Notes: a model not told the origin generated them from the letters alone. Shown: positions 8,400 to 17,364, counted from the stretch's first letter. The stretch is DNA of 64,000 nt from Niabella soli DSM 19437 (GCF_000243115.2 NZ_CP007035.1:1426001-1490000), one strand, 5' to 3'. Translations and numbers: made by a program.

Positions 8400-9176
8400 T
8401 TAATGGGTATCATCTTCTATTTCCTCATCATCGTATTTAAATTTATTCCGGATCCATTTATCGCCTATAAATCCCCGTTCGGCCTGTTCACCAAATTCCA
8501 GATCAAAAACCCCGTTCAAGGTACTGTCTCTTAAAATAATTTCCTCCAGGGCCACAATCTTTATGTTTTCGACTGAATGTTCGTCATCCGTTAAAAATTG
8601 CCAGTCGCCGTCTGCATCATGAATCACATGGATAACAGGCTTGTTCTGCTCTATCCATTGTTTTGTAGTAAATACTGCAAGATTTTTAGCCTCCCGGAAT
8701 TTAAAGTCAGCATTCCTGTCCAGCAACGGTTGCCGGTATCTGAACTCCTTTTCAAAATCTTTTTCCCAGGGGAATTTATCATTACGGTCTGTCCAAACAA
8801 ATTGTAACGCGGGAAAATTATCTGTATCGTAAATATCAATTGCAGTACCAAAATAATCATCTAAATTTCTTTTATCAACAGGAATGAACTGAACCCTGCC
8901 CTTTTCAAAGAAATCGTCATAATCCCTGTTTATTTCGATGGTTTGTCCATTCTTCACCAGGTCGGCCACATCATTTATAAGTCCGCCCAATGTCTTTGTG
9001 GTTAAGCCAAAACAAATAATTTCCGGGTGTTGAAAGGTACGCCACAAGCCAATGCTATAAGCAAATGACGGCAAATAATCCGTTGCCTCCAGCAGGATAA
9101 CTGCGAGTCCGTATTTTTCAATATCTGCAATTATTTTATCGTCATCCCTGCAATTATGGTCCTTTTCTGAAGTCAT
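8400..9176 (-). CDS. DUF4262 domain-containing protein
   Basis: This 258-residue cytoplasmic protein has an N-terminal DUF4262 domain (about residues 15-150), recognisable from LPSFAYSIGLWRTFQHPEII and the following helices. The C-terminal part contains HVIHDADGDWQFL and an acidic tail, resembling domains found in DUF2185-type and immunity-like proteins. DUF4262 has no established reaction. It stands alone: no partner gene is adjacent in the same orientation within 150 bp. It borders the accessory island, so a peripheral defence or toxin-immunity role is conceivable, but this is speculation. Confidence 0.8.
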   Translation of the reverse strand: MTSEKDHNCRDDDKIIADIEKYGLAVILLEATDYLPSFAYSIGLWRTFQHPEIICFGLTTKTLGGLINDVADLVKNGQTIEINRDYDDFFEKGRVQFIPVDKRNLDDYFGTAIDIYDTDNFPALQFVWTDRNDKFPWEKDFEKEFRYRQPLLDRNADFKFREAKNLAVFTTKQWIEQNKPVIHVIHDADGDWQFLTDDEHSVENIKIVALEEIILRDSTLNGVFDLEFGEQAERGFIGDKWIRNKFKYDDEEIEDDTH

Positions 9177-9325
9177 GGCAGGTTGGTTGGGTTTACCTGG
9201 TGAATATACAAAACTTCCCTGTTTTAAATTTTAGATTCCCCTGCGGTTATACAACCGAAGGGGCATTTTCGTCTTAGTTGCTGCCGGCACCAGCTTTGCA
9301 GGCAACAATTATTAACATAAGTGCA

Positions 9326-9654
9326 TTACCCGTTAATCGTTTTTATTTCTTTAAAGCCAGGCCGGCCCCGGATCTGTGTCCAATATTCCTCCCGTACATC
9401 ATCATCAATATAAACCGGCAGCCGCTCACCATACAACCTGTCTGAGCCATCCTTTTTGCAACCGGAGATCCAATAGTGTTCCCCGTAGCTGTATCAAAAT
9501 AATTAGCCTTATAACCCCGCCCGTTCAGGGTTTGAAAAGTTTTACCGTTATAATGAATTGATTTGCCGGTTTTGGAAAAGGTTACCCGCCCGATCCTGGC
9601 AGCGCCGGCAAGGCCCGCTCCTTTATATTCCATGTACATTATTCTCGCTTTCAT
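9326..9654 (-). pseudogene. Frameshifted small conserved protein (family of about 110 residues)
   Basis: The frame from ATG 9654 reads MKARIMYMEYKG...GRVTFSKTGKSIHYNGK...NYFDTATG. After the run of four G on the minus strand (9481-9484) the protein continues in another frame as EHYWISGCKKDGSDRLYGER, then VYIDDDVREEYW, to a TAA at 9326-9328. Together the two parts match a small conserved Bacteroidota/Proteobacteria family of unknown function (often misnamed a DXP synthase). One extra G in the run restores the frame. It is either a decayed gene or a homopolymer sequencing error. Confidence 0.75.
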
Positions 9655-9709
9655 GGTCAAAATCAATAGTTATTCATTTTATGCAAAAATTCGTTATCCA
9701 GGACTTTGC

Positions 9710-11211
9710 TTATATCTCCTGAATTTTTGTAAAAACAATACCACTTGGGCTATTAGGTGTTGGCCCTGTTTTAATACTAAACAGGTAAATATCACGACCA
9801 TATACAAATATTTTAACACCAGCTCTGCGCCCATATTTCGCATTATCAAACGTATACTCCCAGGAAGTTTGTCCCGCCGGCCTGAGTTTCGCGATGAATG
9901 CTGAAGATGTTGTAACATAATAGTCTGCCACACTTCCTGCTATGTAATAAGCATCTACGCTTTTCTCATACAGCGACCTTGGATAAGTTACGCCGGATGT
10001 CCCATACCTTAGGTTTGAGTACACTACCTGCCAAACCATAGCTCCGGTTTGGGCGTCCACCTGAAATAACCACGCGCTTGGTTTTGTCAATCCGAAGGAG
10101 CTGGAATAGCCAAGCAGATTCCAGTTCTTATTTGCCGAAGAGCTAATTTGAATAACATATTCATCGGCCGTTCCACCATACTTTTTCTCCCACAATAGCC
10201 TGTTATCAAAACTTATTTTTTTTACTGTTATATCGTAAAGTACCACAGATTGATTTACGTTGAACCAACTATAAGCAGCAGCATATCCGAGATCATTGGA
10301 GTCATTAAAAGTGTACGGGGGGGGGAACCCTCAGCAAGACCATTGTCCGCACTATAAGTAGTCGAAGAAAGAAGATTTCCATTTAAATCAATCAGATAAT
10401 TGGTTAGCACGCAATTTTCCCGAATACCGTTCTTCATATCATCATATTCACGCAAAGTAATTATTAAACTATTATTCTTATTGTCTAAAACCCTCATCAG
10501 GTCTTTGTTTCTTTTTGTCCCATACTTTTTTTCCCACAAAACATTCCCGCTATTATCAAGCCTTGTAAAAATATGTCCAAAATTTACAGTTGTGTAATCA
10601 GTAGTAACCAATAAAAAGCCACCTTCAATTTCAAAAATATTTACAGGGTATTGCGATTCATATTGTGGGTATTCTTTACTCCACATTACATCCCCAGACT
10701 TATTAAAAAGAATAAGTTCCGGCCAATAAGTTGAATAGAGCCCTGATGAGCTGACTAAAGCGATAAATGCACCATCCATCGTCTCTTTTACATCAATAAT
10801 ATTTCTGCTTCTACCATTATTATATTCTTTATCAATCAAAACATTTAATCCTCCGGTGGAAATGCTTTTACTTTCACTATATATCGTTTTATCAGCAGTT
10901 TGAATATATGCCCGGAAGTAATAGGTATCATTCTCCCCTATTTTATTTATGATAGTGGAATAAGGTGATGAAAGACTCCGGGAGCTATCTGTTATTGTTG
11001 GCATGGAAGACTTACTCCAGCAAATACCAACTTTTTTTATCTCATTTGATCCCTTCGCTTTCATTGACACTAAAATATGAATGTCATCGAATTGCTCAAC
11101 ACTTATACTATCGATATTAACTTCCGGCTTAGCGGCATTTTCTACATTGCTCTTTGAACAAGAAAAAAAAATTGATATAAGTATTAAAACCAGGACAATA
11201 GCGTTTTTCAT
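9710..11211 (-). pseudogene. Outer-surface lipoprotein gene split by a frameshift in a C9 tract
   Basis: The first part (11211 to about 10320) encodes a lipoprotein: start MKNAIVLVLILIS, lipobox IFFSC followed by SKS, a beta-sandwich-like segment, then propeller-like repeats such as GNVLWEKKYG. At the C9 run (minus strand; plus 10317-10325) the frame shifts and reaches a stop at 10255. The other frame continues seamlessly as YTFNDSNDLGYAAAYSWFNV into a 178-residue part with RLLWEKKYGG, ending at 9710. Seven or ten C would restore one protein of about 500 residues. It is a paralogue of the divergent lipoprotein at 11701. I chose the ATG at 11211 because the signal peptide begins there. Confidence 0.8.
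10317..10325. repeat. Nine-base G/C homopolymer inside the lipoprotein gene
   Basis: G9 on the plus strand (C9 in the coding sense). It is the exact point where the two reading frames of the split lipoprotein meet. Such tracts are typical slip sites for phase variation and also typical positions of assembly error. Confidence 0.9.
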
Positions 11212-11402
11212 ATTACAAAAGGATGTTCTTGAATGTATCAAAATAGATATTACAGCAACTTTATTACAACCAGGTTATGCATGCCGCGTAACACACGTAT
11301 TGCCCTTGTTATAATAACTATTATCGTTTATAGCCATCCTTAGCTGATGCTTACATGAACAGAATAAATCGCAAAGACGTTTTATCATCAAGGCGCGCGC
11401 AG

Positions 11403-11600
11403 TTACTGGTCGTCTCATTAGTAATCAATTTTAGTTAGTTAAATGTAATAAAAAAACCACAATCAAAGAAATTGCATTCTGTATTAAAATTTGAAATTTT
11501 GGTTATATTTTGTAACGTCACTTTGGTATTTTTCATCCGCATATTCTTTTATCTGTCCACCGTCTGCGGACTTTTTTTATTGGCTCCCGCCCTGGCGGGA
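11403..11600 (+). repeat. Diverged direct repeat LR, copy 1 (upstream of lipoprotein gene)
   Basis: The order GGTCGTCTCATTAGTAATCA, GTTATATTTTGTAAC, TTTTTCATCCG, ATCTGTC and TTTTTTATTGGCTCCCG recurs at 14126-14335 with substitutions. It includes a -7-like box (TATATTTTG) and a hairpin CTCCCGCCCTGGCGGGAG at 11584-11601. The gap 11242-11402 before it shows no gene. It may act as a shared promoter/leader of the following gene. Confidence 0.6.
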
Positions 11601-11700
11601 GAACTCCGGGTGCTATGGCTTATGAAACAATAAAATCTACTTTTTATTGTACATTTGGTAACGAAATTCTCTGCTTCACTGAAACGCGCAAAATTAAACT

Positions 11701-13143
11701 ATGAGAAAAATAATACAATGGGCTTTTATTTTAGCCGGCACCTTACTTTTTGCCTGTTCCAAAAAGACAGATGTACGACCCGAAGAGCCGTCCCAAAAAA
11801 CGGAACCGAATAATCCACCTGCCCAATTCGCCATTTCACTATCAGCTGTAGCCGGAGACACGGCTCAAATAAAATGGACAAAAGCCGTTGACCCTGATGG
11901 TGACCTGGTTGGCTACACCATTTACCTGAACAATGAAGTCAAATATTCAAATTATAAAGATTCTGTACTGACATTTAAAAATCTGAAAGAACTAACCGAA
12001 TACCAGGTTAAAATAGTGGCAGCAGACAAAAAAAAGAACGAAACGATAGCAACATTTACATTTAATACTCCTAAGTACTGGCTCCGGTTTTTAAAAAAAC
12101 TTACGTACGGAAAAATTATCATCTGCGCAGGGATGGTAAAGGCCAATGACGGCGGCGGTTATGTGCTTTCCGGGTTATCACGAATTAACGGTGTTGAAGA
12201 ATTCTTCGCCATGAAGATAGATTCGCTGGGCAACCCCGTATGGCAAAACTATTACGGAGAAGTACTGGAGGATTATTTTCACCGCAAGTTGGTAAGTTAC
12301 AAAAACGGCTACGTTATGCTGGGCAACCATTATATTGTAAAATTTGACAATGACGGCAACCTGCTGTGGCAAAAGAAACCGGAAAGTTTTGGCGAAGTGT
12401 ATGGTATAACCGTGAGTGATGACGGCGAAGTGTATGTAGCCGGTTGCTCAAGGTGGATCTCCGGAGTAGGCGTTAAAGGTGTGTTAGCCCGGTTGGACAA
12501 AGACGGGAACGAGATTTGGAAATCGGAGCTCAATTCCACCGGGGCAGACTATTTATGTGACGTGGCAATTGGGGCCGACAAGCAACTCCGCGTGGTAGGC
12601 ACTTACGGGCTTGCCCCCTATCCCAGCTACTGGCTGCTTAAATATAATGCTGAAACAGGGAGAATAATCTGGAGTAAAGTTTATGCCAGCGTTGGCATTC
12701 CCACACCCAACCGGTTGATTGAAACGAGTGAAGGGAATATTGTATTTACCGGGTGGCTGGGGTTAGTCAGAAGCATGTCTGGCGTGGTGCTTAAAATGGC
12801 GGACCCCAACGGGAACATACTATGGGACTTCTCAAGTCAGGATCTTTGGGGATGGCCCAGGGGCGTAGTGCAAGGGCATGATAACTCCTTAATTGTATAT
12901 GGCTCCACCATTACGGGTGACTATTACCAGGACTTTGGCTTATTCCAGTTCGACAAGAAAGGAAATCTCCTTTGGCAAAAAAAATACTATGAGGATTTTG
13001 CCGCCATAATAAATGACGCAGTAATACCTACAGATGACGGCGGTTATATTATTGCAGCTACCAGGGGCGACAGAACCAGCTATTCCGGCACCGAAACACA
13101 GGTTTATATTTTCAAAACTGACGACAAAGGCAATTTCAACTAA
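11701..13143 (+). CDS. Lipoprotein with FnIII domain and propeller-like repeats
   Basis: This 480-residue protein starts with a lipoprotein signal (MRKIIQWAF...LLFAC, then SKK). Residues 40-120 form a fibronectin type III domain (IKWTKAVDPDGD, LTEYQVKIVAADK). The rest consists of about seven repeats ending in GN.LW.KKY-like strands (GNPVWQNYYG, GNLLWQKKPE, GNEIWKSEL, GNLLWQKKYY), which suggests a beta-propeller of the PQQ/delta-60-repeat kind. It is probably surface-exposed and may bind a ligand or partner; no enzyme motif was seen. It is a paralogue of the divergently placed, frameshifted lipoprotein at 9710-11211. Confidence 0.85.
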   Translation: MRKIIQWAFILAGTLLFACSKKTDVRPEEPSQKTEPNNPPAQFAISLSAVAGDTAQIKWTKAVDPDGDLVGYTIYLNNEVKYSNYKDSVLTFKNLKELTEYQVKIVAADKKKNETIATFTFNTPKYWLRFLKKLTYGKIIICAGMVKANDGGGYVLSGLSRINGVEEFFAMKIDSLGNPVWQNYYGEVLEDYFHRKLVSYKNGYVMLGNHYIVKFDNDGNLLWQKKPESFGEVYGITVSDDGEVYVAGCSRWISGVGVKGVLARLDKDGNEIWKSELNSTGADYLCDVAIGADKQLRVVGTYGLAPYPSYWLLKYNAETGRIIWSKVYASVGIPTPNRLIETSEGNIVFTGWLGLVRSMSGVVLKMADPNGNILWDFSSQDLWGWPRGVVQGHDNSLIVYGSTITGDYYQDFGLFQFDKKGNLLWQKKYYEDFAAIINDAVIPTDDGGYIIAATRGDRTSYSGTETQVYIFKTDDKGNFN

Positions 13144-13367
13144 AGCACAGCACTCTTTTATAAAAGGTCCGGTCTTAATTTGCAGAGAACCCATTTAAAG
13201 AGCATTGATACTGCTTTTACAAATTATAAACAGGAAATAAGCTTTAAAATGCCTTAATCTTGTTAACAACCTTACAATATTTTTACGGTAACACCCGTCT
13301 TTCCTTTACATGTACGCCTATTTCAGGGAATAGGGATCGAGCAAACATTCTTAACGATGAAACCGCC

Positions 13368-14065
13368 CTATTCATCACTGCCTGTATAATTCAGTTGCTT
13401 TGCTTTTTTATCTAATTGAATAAAAAAATGAAAAGTGCCGTTGTCCATCTTTTTATTTGAAAAGTATTCACGGGTAAGAACATTACCCATTTCAAACTCA
13501 ACAGTATCATATTTTATAGCGCTGGCAGAAGGCCGGTTTTTATAATCAGCAAACACGCCTTTAAAATTCTTTGAAGCCCTGATTTCCTGGGCAATCCGGC
13601 TATAATCGGAGTCTGATATTTTCAATGCAAATGTTTCATAATAATCCCTGAGCCCGCCGCTCTCGTTTTCCAATATCTTAAAACTGTTTTTTAATTCCAA
13701 CCCGTGAAACGAAAGAATCTTTGCTACATCTTGCTTATCAAATGTCCAATCAGCGATCCAGGGTTGCATTATAATTAAAAGAGAAATGACCGTTAAAATC
13801 ATTGCAGTTATTTTTCCCGTCTGTCTCCTTCCAAAAACTCTAAATACCCAATACACTATAAATAAGATCTGAAATATAAGGATGGCCAGCCAGATAAAAA
13901 CCAACCCAAAACCTAAATCCCCGATCAGCGTTAGGGTAATTATTGCGCTTAGAAGCAACCCCGTAACCCAACCTGTTTTTTTTCACCACTTTTATACGGC
14001 ACAAAAAAGCACAAAGCTGCTAATCCATATAAAATCAAACCGGGTATTAGTGCAAGCAAATCCAT
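13368..14065 (-). pseudogene. Frameshifted hypothetical membrane protein
   Basis: The open frame 13958-13368 lacks an ATG and would begin with TTG inside a transmembrane segment. Upstream, the frame from ATG 14065 reads MDLLALIPGLILYGLAALCF then VPYKSGEKK up to an A8 run (plus T8 at 13976-13983), after which it hits a stop. Adding one A joins the two frames into a protein of about 230 residues with roughly four transmembrane helices and a soluble C-terminal domain (residues 100 onward). The family is not recognised. It is either a genuine frameshift or a homopolymer error. Confidence 0.65.
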
Positions 14066-14125
14066 TTAGCTTTTAAAAATTTATACTCATTTATAAATAC
14101 TTAGCTTAAGCGGCAGGCTATACCG

Positions 14126-14335
14126 GATTACGGGTCGTTTCATCAGCAATCAATTTTGGTGGAATAAATATAGCAAAAAAACACAACTAAGAAGATAGCA
14201 TCTGTTTGAAATTTGTAATTTAAGTTTCGTTATACTTTGTAACTCCACCCAGGTGTTTTTCATCCGTATATTTTTCTATCTGTCTGCCTTCAGCAAACTT
14301 TTTTATTGGCTCCCGTCCTGAGGGGAGCACTCCAC
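14126..14335 (+). repeat. Diverged direct repeat LR, copy 2
   Basis: It aligns with 11403-11600: GGTCGTTTCATCAGCAATCA, GTTATACTTTGTAACTCCAC, TTTTTCATCCGTATA, CTATCTGTC and TTTTTTATTGGCTCCCGTCC. It precedes the S41-type peptidase gene, with a REP-like hairpin in between. The 14066-14599 gap is otherwise without a gene. Confidence 0.6.
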
Positions 14336-14393
14336 AAATAAATATACTTCTATAAAACAATACAACATTTGCTCCGTTTCATAGGTTAGCAAC

Positions 14394-14460
14394 GCCCGCC
14401 TTTTCCAGGGCGGGCTTATTTGTTCAAAGGGAAAAGAAACACCTGCATACCAACCTGCCC
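14394..14460 (+). repeat. REP-like hairpin with conserved tail, copy A
   Basis: The hairpin GCCCGCC/GGCGGGC (14394-14400 with 14409-14415) is followed by TTATTTGTTCAAAGGGAAAA and GAAACACCTGCATACCAACC. The tail recurs at 15642-15688 and, shortened, at 17039-17080 beside a RAYT transposase remnant. REP units are the usual partners of RAYT enzymes. Confidence 0.6.
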
Positions 14461-14599
14461 CTTAATAACGATCTGCCATTTTTAACTATTGCTTTTAGCA
14501 ATCCGTAGCCCGGTACCCTTCCTGTGCAGCAGGTTTTCCCGAAAACAGCTTTTAAATAAATGTTTTGTGGTTATATTTAACAAACCATCAATTCTCTTT

Positions 14600-15607
14600 A
14601 TGAAGAAGCCGTTATTGTTTTTTGCTATTTTATATTTTTCGTTCAGCCTAAACCAGGAGATAAGCGCCCAGGTAAACGATTATGCTTTTTTGATTGACAC
14701 CGCAATAACTGTCATGAAAAGCAAATCGTATATGAAAGACAAGGTAAACTGGGAAGCCTTAAGAACCGCTCTCGTAAACAGGGCAAAGGCAGCAACCAAT
14801 ATTAATGAATTTGGTGGGGTAGCAAAAGATTTGCTTGGCACGGCTAACGATTTCCATGGTGCTTTCTTTTATAGGGACAGCGTGTTTAAATATAAACAAA
14901 AGATCGAACGTCCTTTTCCGGGGGCTGTAACTGAAGAATGGAAAAAAGGGGTGTATCTAAAATCACTTCTCCTGGAGAGGCAAACGGGTTATTTGCGAAT
15001 ACCATATATAACTGTTGGATCAAAAGAAGAAATGAGCAAAAAAGCGCAGCAACTGAATGACAGCTTATGTTCCTTACTGGAAAAAGGAGTAAAAGGACTA
15101 ATAATTGATTTGCGGTTAAATGGCGGCGGGGCAATGTACCCGATGATGTTAGGGCTTGAGCAGGTGCTTGGCAATGGCAAGCTCGGCTCTTTTACAGCTG
15201 CTCCTAAAGAACAGTGGATTATAAAACAGCACAGCTTTTTAATGGATGCACGCGTTCTATGCACGATACAGCCAAAGTGCACTATTTCCGCAACTGAAAT
15301 GCCTGTAGTTGTTTTGATTGGCGGCGGCACGGGCAGTTCCGGTGAGTTCCTGGCGATGTCTTTTAAAGGGCGAAAGCACACACTTTTTTTGGGTAGTCCA
15401 ACGGTGGGGTATGTTACTTCTATAGAGGGCCTTCCTATTGGCAAAGCCTATTTATATCTTTCAACCGGGTATGGAATGGACCGTAATGGCATTATCTATA
15501 CCGATGCCATTACCCCCGATATAATCGATGACAGCATAGATCAGTTTAACAATATAGCTAACGACCCAAAAGTAAAAAAAGCAATGCAGTGGATTTTAAA
15601 ACAATGA
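14600..15607 (+). CDS. S41-family (tricorn/nisin-resistance-like) peptidase, exported
   Basis: With the start at ATG 14600 (MKKPLLFFAILYFSFSLNQE, then ISAQ) the protein has 335 residues and a clear Sec signal; the first ATG-independent start at 14489 gives a poor N-terminus. The peptidase core shows GLIIDLRLNGGG and the nucleophile Ser in VLIGGGTGSSGEFLAMSF. A His in DFHGAFF may pair with it as in nisin-resistance-type members, while the Lys of the Tsp-type dyad is absent (GSPTVGYVTS). No PDZ domain is evident. Probably it degrades peptides or misfolded proteins in the periplasm. Confidence 0.82.
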   Translation: MKKPLLFFAILYFSFSLNQEISAQVNDYAFLIDTAITVMKSKSYMKDKVNWEALRTALVNRAKAATNINEFGGVAKDLLGTANDFHGAFFYRDSVFKYKQKIERPFPGAVTEEWKKGVYLKSLLLERQTGYLRIPYITVGSKEEMSKKAQQLNDSLCSLLEKGVKGLIIDLRLNGGGAMYPMMLGLEQVLGNGKLGSFTAAPKEQWIIKQHSFLMDARVLCTIQPKCTISATEMPVVVLIGGGTGSSGEFLAMSFKGRKHTLFLGSPTVGYVTSIEGLPIGKAYLYLSTGYGMDRNGIIYTDAITPDIIDDSIDQFNNIANDPKVKKAMQWILKQ

Positions 15608-15641
15608 TTCATAGATTGGTAATACCTTCTTCTTCCTCGGC

Positions 15642-15688
15642 TGGCTTATTTGTTCACGGGAAAAGAAACATCTGGATACCGACCTTGC
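15642..15688 (+). repeat. REP-like tail repeat, copy B
   Basis: GGCTTATTTGTTCACGGGAA, then AAGAAACATCTGGATACCGACC, matches copy A at 14412-14458 with a few substitutions. The hairpin half upstream is degenerate. It fills most of the gap before the beta-helix gene. Confidence 0.55.
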
Positions 15689-15736
15689 TATGGAAATTAA
15701 TGTAATTTTATGGGCGGGTCTTCAAAATAAAATATT

Positions 15737-17002
15737 ATGACAATCAGCACTTTTAACGATCTCGTTTCAGCTATTCAAAACGGACAAAAGGAAATAACCA
15801 TTACAAGAAGCATCTTGTGCAACTACAGTATTTTCTTACCCGAAGGAGTAAACCTGAGTGGCAAACCACAGGAAAATGGTCAATTGCCCCTGCTTTCCTT
15901 TCAGCATTCTGACGGGATTGGCGTAAGCGCTAACAATGCTGTCAAAAATTTAAATATAGATGCGCCGGTAAATCATAAGGCCATTTTTAATACCGCTGTG
16001 CAGCAAGACCTCGGGATTTTTACTTTTGAAAACTTATTGGTAAAAGGACAAATCTCCATCATTACAAGGGTGGGTGTTGAGAAAGCAAGCGTAGTAATCG
16101 ACAATGTAGATATTCATTCGGCAGACACCCGGCATTATTTGGAGCAACCGCAGAAATATGGGGTTAACGTACTCCAGGGTGCTCTGACGATCTACAACAT
16201 AAATCCAGGTAGCGACAGTCTTTTATCAGTGACTGTAGCCAATTTAAGTATTGGCAGAAAAAACGCACCTGTTTCGGGTTCGGGTGTTTTTATTTCCGGG
16301 TTTGGTGACCAGGGCGGCAAAACAATAATTTCAAAACTGCATACAAAAGCTGTTTACTCTAACGGAAAAATTCCTTTAGGGGTAGCAGATTATATTACGG
16401 CTGGTGTATTTGTACTTTATGGCGCACATGCCAATGAAGTGGTAACCGATGGGGAAGTAATAACTTATGGCGTAAATGACATGGTGTTGGACGTTTGGGG
16501 AAGTGTTGACAACTGGACAAGTAATGCGCCGGTAATCTCCTATGGGCCAAGTGGTGTCGGCTTTGTAAATTTTGGCATTGTAAAAAATTTCACGGTAAAT
16601 GCCCCGTTGCAAACATATGGACTTGGGGCAAGAGGTTATAACCAGTACGACGGAACAGTTGATAATATTTTATTCCAATCTATTGAGACATTCGGAGATG
16701 GCTCCGTAGGCATACAAATAAGTAAAAAAATAGGAACGCTTACTGTAAATGGAGATGTTACCACTCACGGTTCCATTGGCAGTTCATTAGTAAAAGGAGT
16801 ATATGTTGATTTACCCGCCTATGCGGTAAGCATAAAAAACGGTGGCGAAGCAAATCGTATTATTATTAAAGGCAGCATTGTTACGTATGGCAACAATGTA
16901 ACTTCTTATATAGTAGAGCGGGGAGGCAGCCCCGGAGCATTAACCGTGGGAGGGCAAATAACTGCTAACGGACAAAATGCCCAAGTCAAAAAAACAGACT
17001 AA
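15737..17002 (+). CDS. Right-handed beta-helix-like protein, function unknown
   Basis: This 421-residue protein has no signal peptide. From residue 100 on it is made of short hydrophobic beta-rich turns with repeating G/N/T positions (VVTDGEVITYGVNDMVLDVW, then LQTYGLGARGYNQYDGTVDN, IETFGDGSVGIQI, GDVTTHGSIGSS), typical of a parallel beta-helix. The recurring pairing of TYG/THG/TFG with V/I strands suggests about ten rungs. I know similar uncharacterised proteins but no activity. Without an export signal it is either cytosolic or secreted by another route. Confidence 0.75.
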   Translation: MTISTFNDLVSAIQNGQKEITITRSILCNYSIFLPEGVNLSGKPQENGQLPLLSFQHSDGIGVSANNAVKNLNIDAPVNHKAIFNTAVQQDLGIFTFENLLVKGQISIITRVGVEKASVVIDNVDIHSADTRHYLEQPQKYGVNVLQGALTIYNINPGSDSLLSVTVANLSIGRKNAPVSGSGVFISGFGDQGGKTIISKLHTKAVYSNGKIPLGVADYITAGVFVLYGAHANEVVTDGEVITYGVNDMVLDVWGSVDNWTSNAPVISYGPSGVGFVNFGIVKNFTVNAPLQTYGLGARGYNQYDGTVDNILFQSIETFGDGSVGIQISKKIGTLTVNGDVTTHGSIGSSLVKGVYVDLPAYAVSIKNGGEANRIIIKGSIVTYGNNVTSYIVERGGSPGALTVGGQITANGQNAQVKKTD

Positions 17003-17038
17003 AATAAGGTAGTAGCTATTCCATATTATACTTACACC

Positions 17039-17080
17039 AGGGCGGGCTTATTTGTTAAGGAACAAGAAATACAAAAAAGC
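17039..17080 (+). repeat. REP-like tail repeat, copy C
   Basis: AGGGCGGGCTTATTTGTTAA followed by GGAACAAGAAATAC matches the right arm and tail of copy A (14408 onward). It abuts the transposase remnant at 17099. Confidence 0.5.
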
Positions 17081-17098
17081 ATATCACGCAGCGCGGCG

Positions 17099-17364
17099 CA
17101 CCAGCACTGGCAGGCCATCCCGGAGCATTTTCCGGATACGGCGTTGTACGAATACATTGTTATGCCTGCCCGAACGAAACGGGCGGGCCGAATCATATTC
17201 ATGGGATTATTGAAATAAAAAACGGGGACGTTGTACCGCGTGCAGGGGTTGAAAATTTTCAACCCCTGCACGCGGTACCCGGAAACCGGTTCCAAAATAT
17301 TATTCCCGATCCATTGGCAGAAAAGAATTCAGCCGCTTCTTCTATAAAATGTTTTTTATTATAA
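17099..17364 (+). pseudogene. REP-associated tyrosine transposase (RAYT, Y1) remnant
   Basis: The first frame reads HWQAIPEHFPDTALYEYIVM then P, the usual lead-in to the HUH motif. In intact members NHIHGII follows; here a 23 bp hairpin (17164-17188) is inserted after MP and the motif resumes in another frame as NHIHGIIEIKNGDVVPRAGV, then ENFQPL...RFQNIIPDPLAE, ending at 17364. The N-terminal and the catalytic-Tyr C-terminal parts are missing. This is a dead IS200/IS605-like domesticated transposase flanked by REP-like units. Confidence 0.7.
17233..17278. repeat. Perfect 46 bp palindrome inside the transposase remnant
   Basis: The left arm GTACCGCGTGCAGGGGTTG plus AAAA is exactly mirrored on the right (TTTTC then AACCCCTGCACGCGGTAC), with the centre between 17255 and 17256 and no loop. 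It encodes the ...PRAGVENFQPLHAVP segment of the remnant. Confidence 0.9.

Noticed and set aside
9710-10246. Separate 178-residue gene
   Set aside because: It lacks a signal and a natural start and continues the upstream lipoprotein in another frame across the C9 tract; treated as one split gene.
14600-15607. Inactive S41 peptidase because the Tsp-type catalytic Lys is absent
   Set aside because: Tricorn/nisin-resistance-like members lack that Lys by nature and use Ser with His; both residues appear present.
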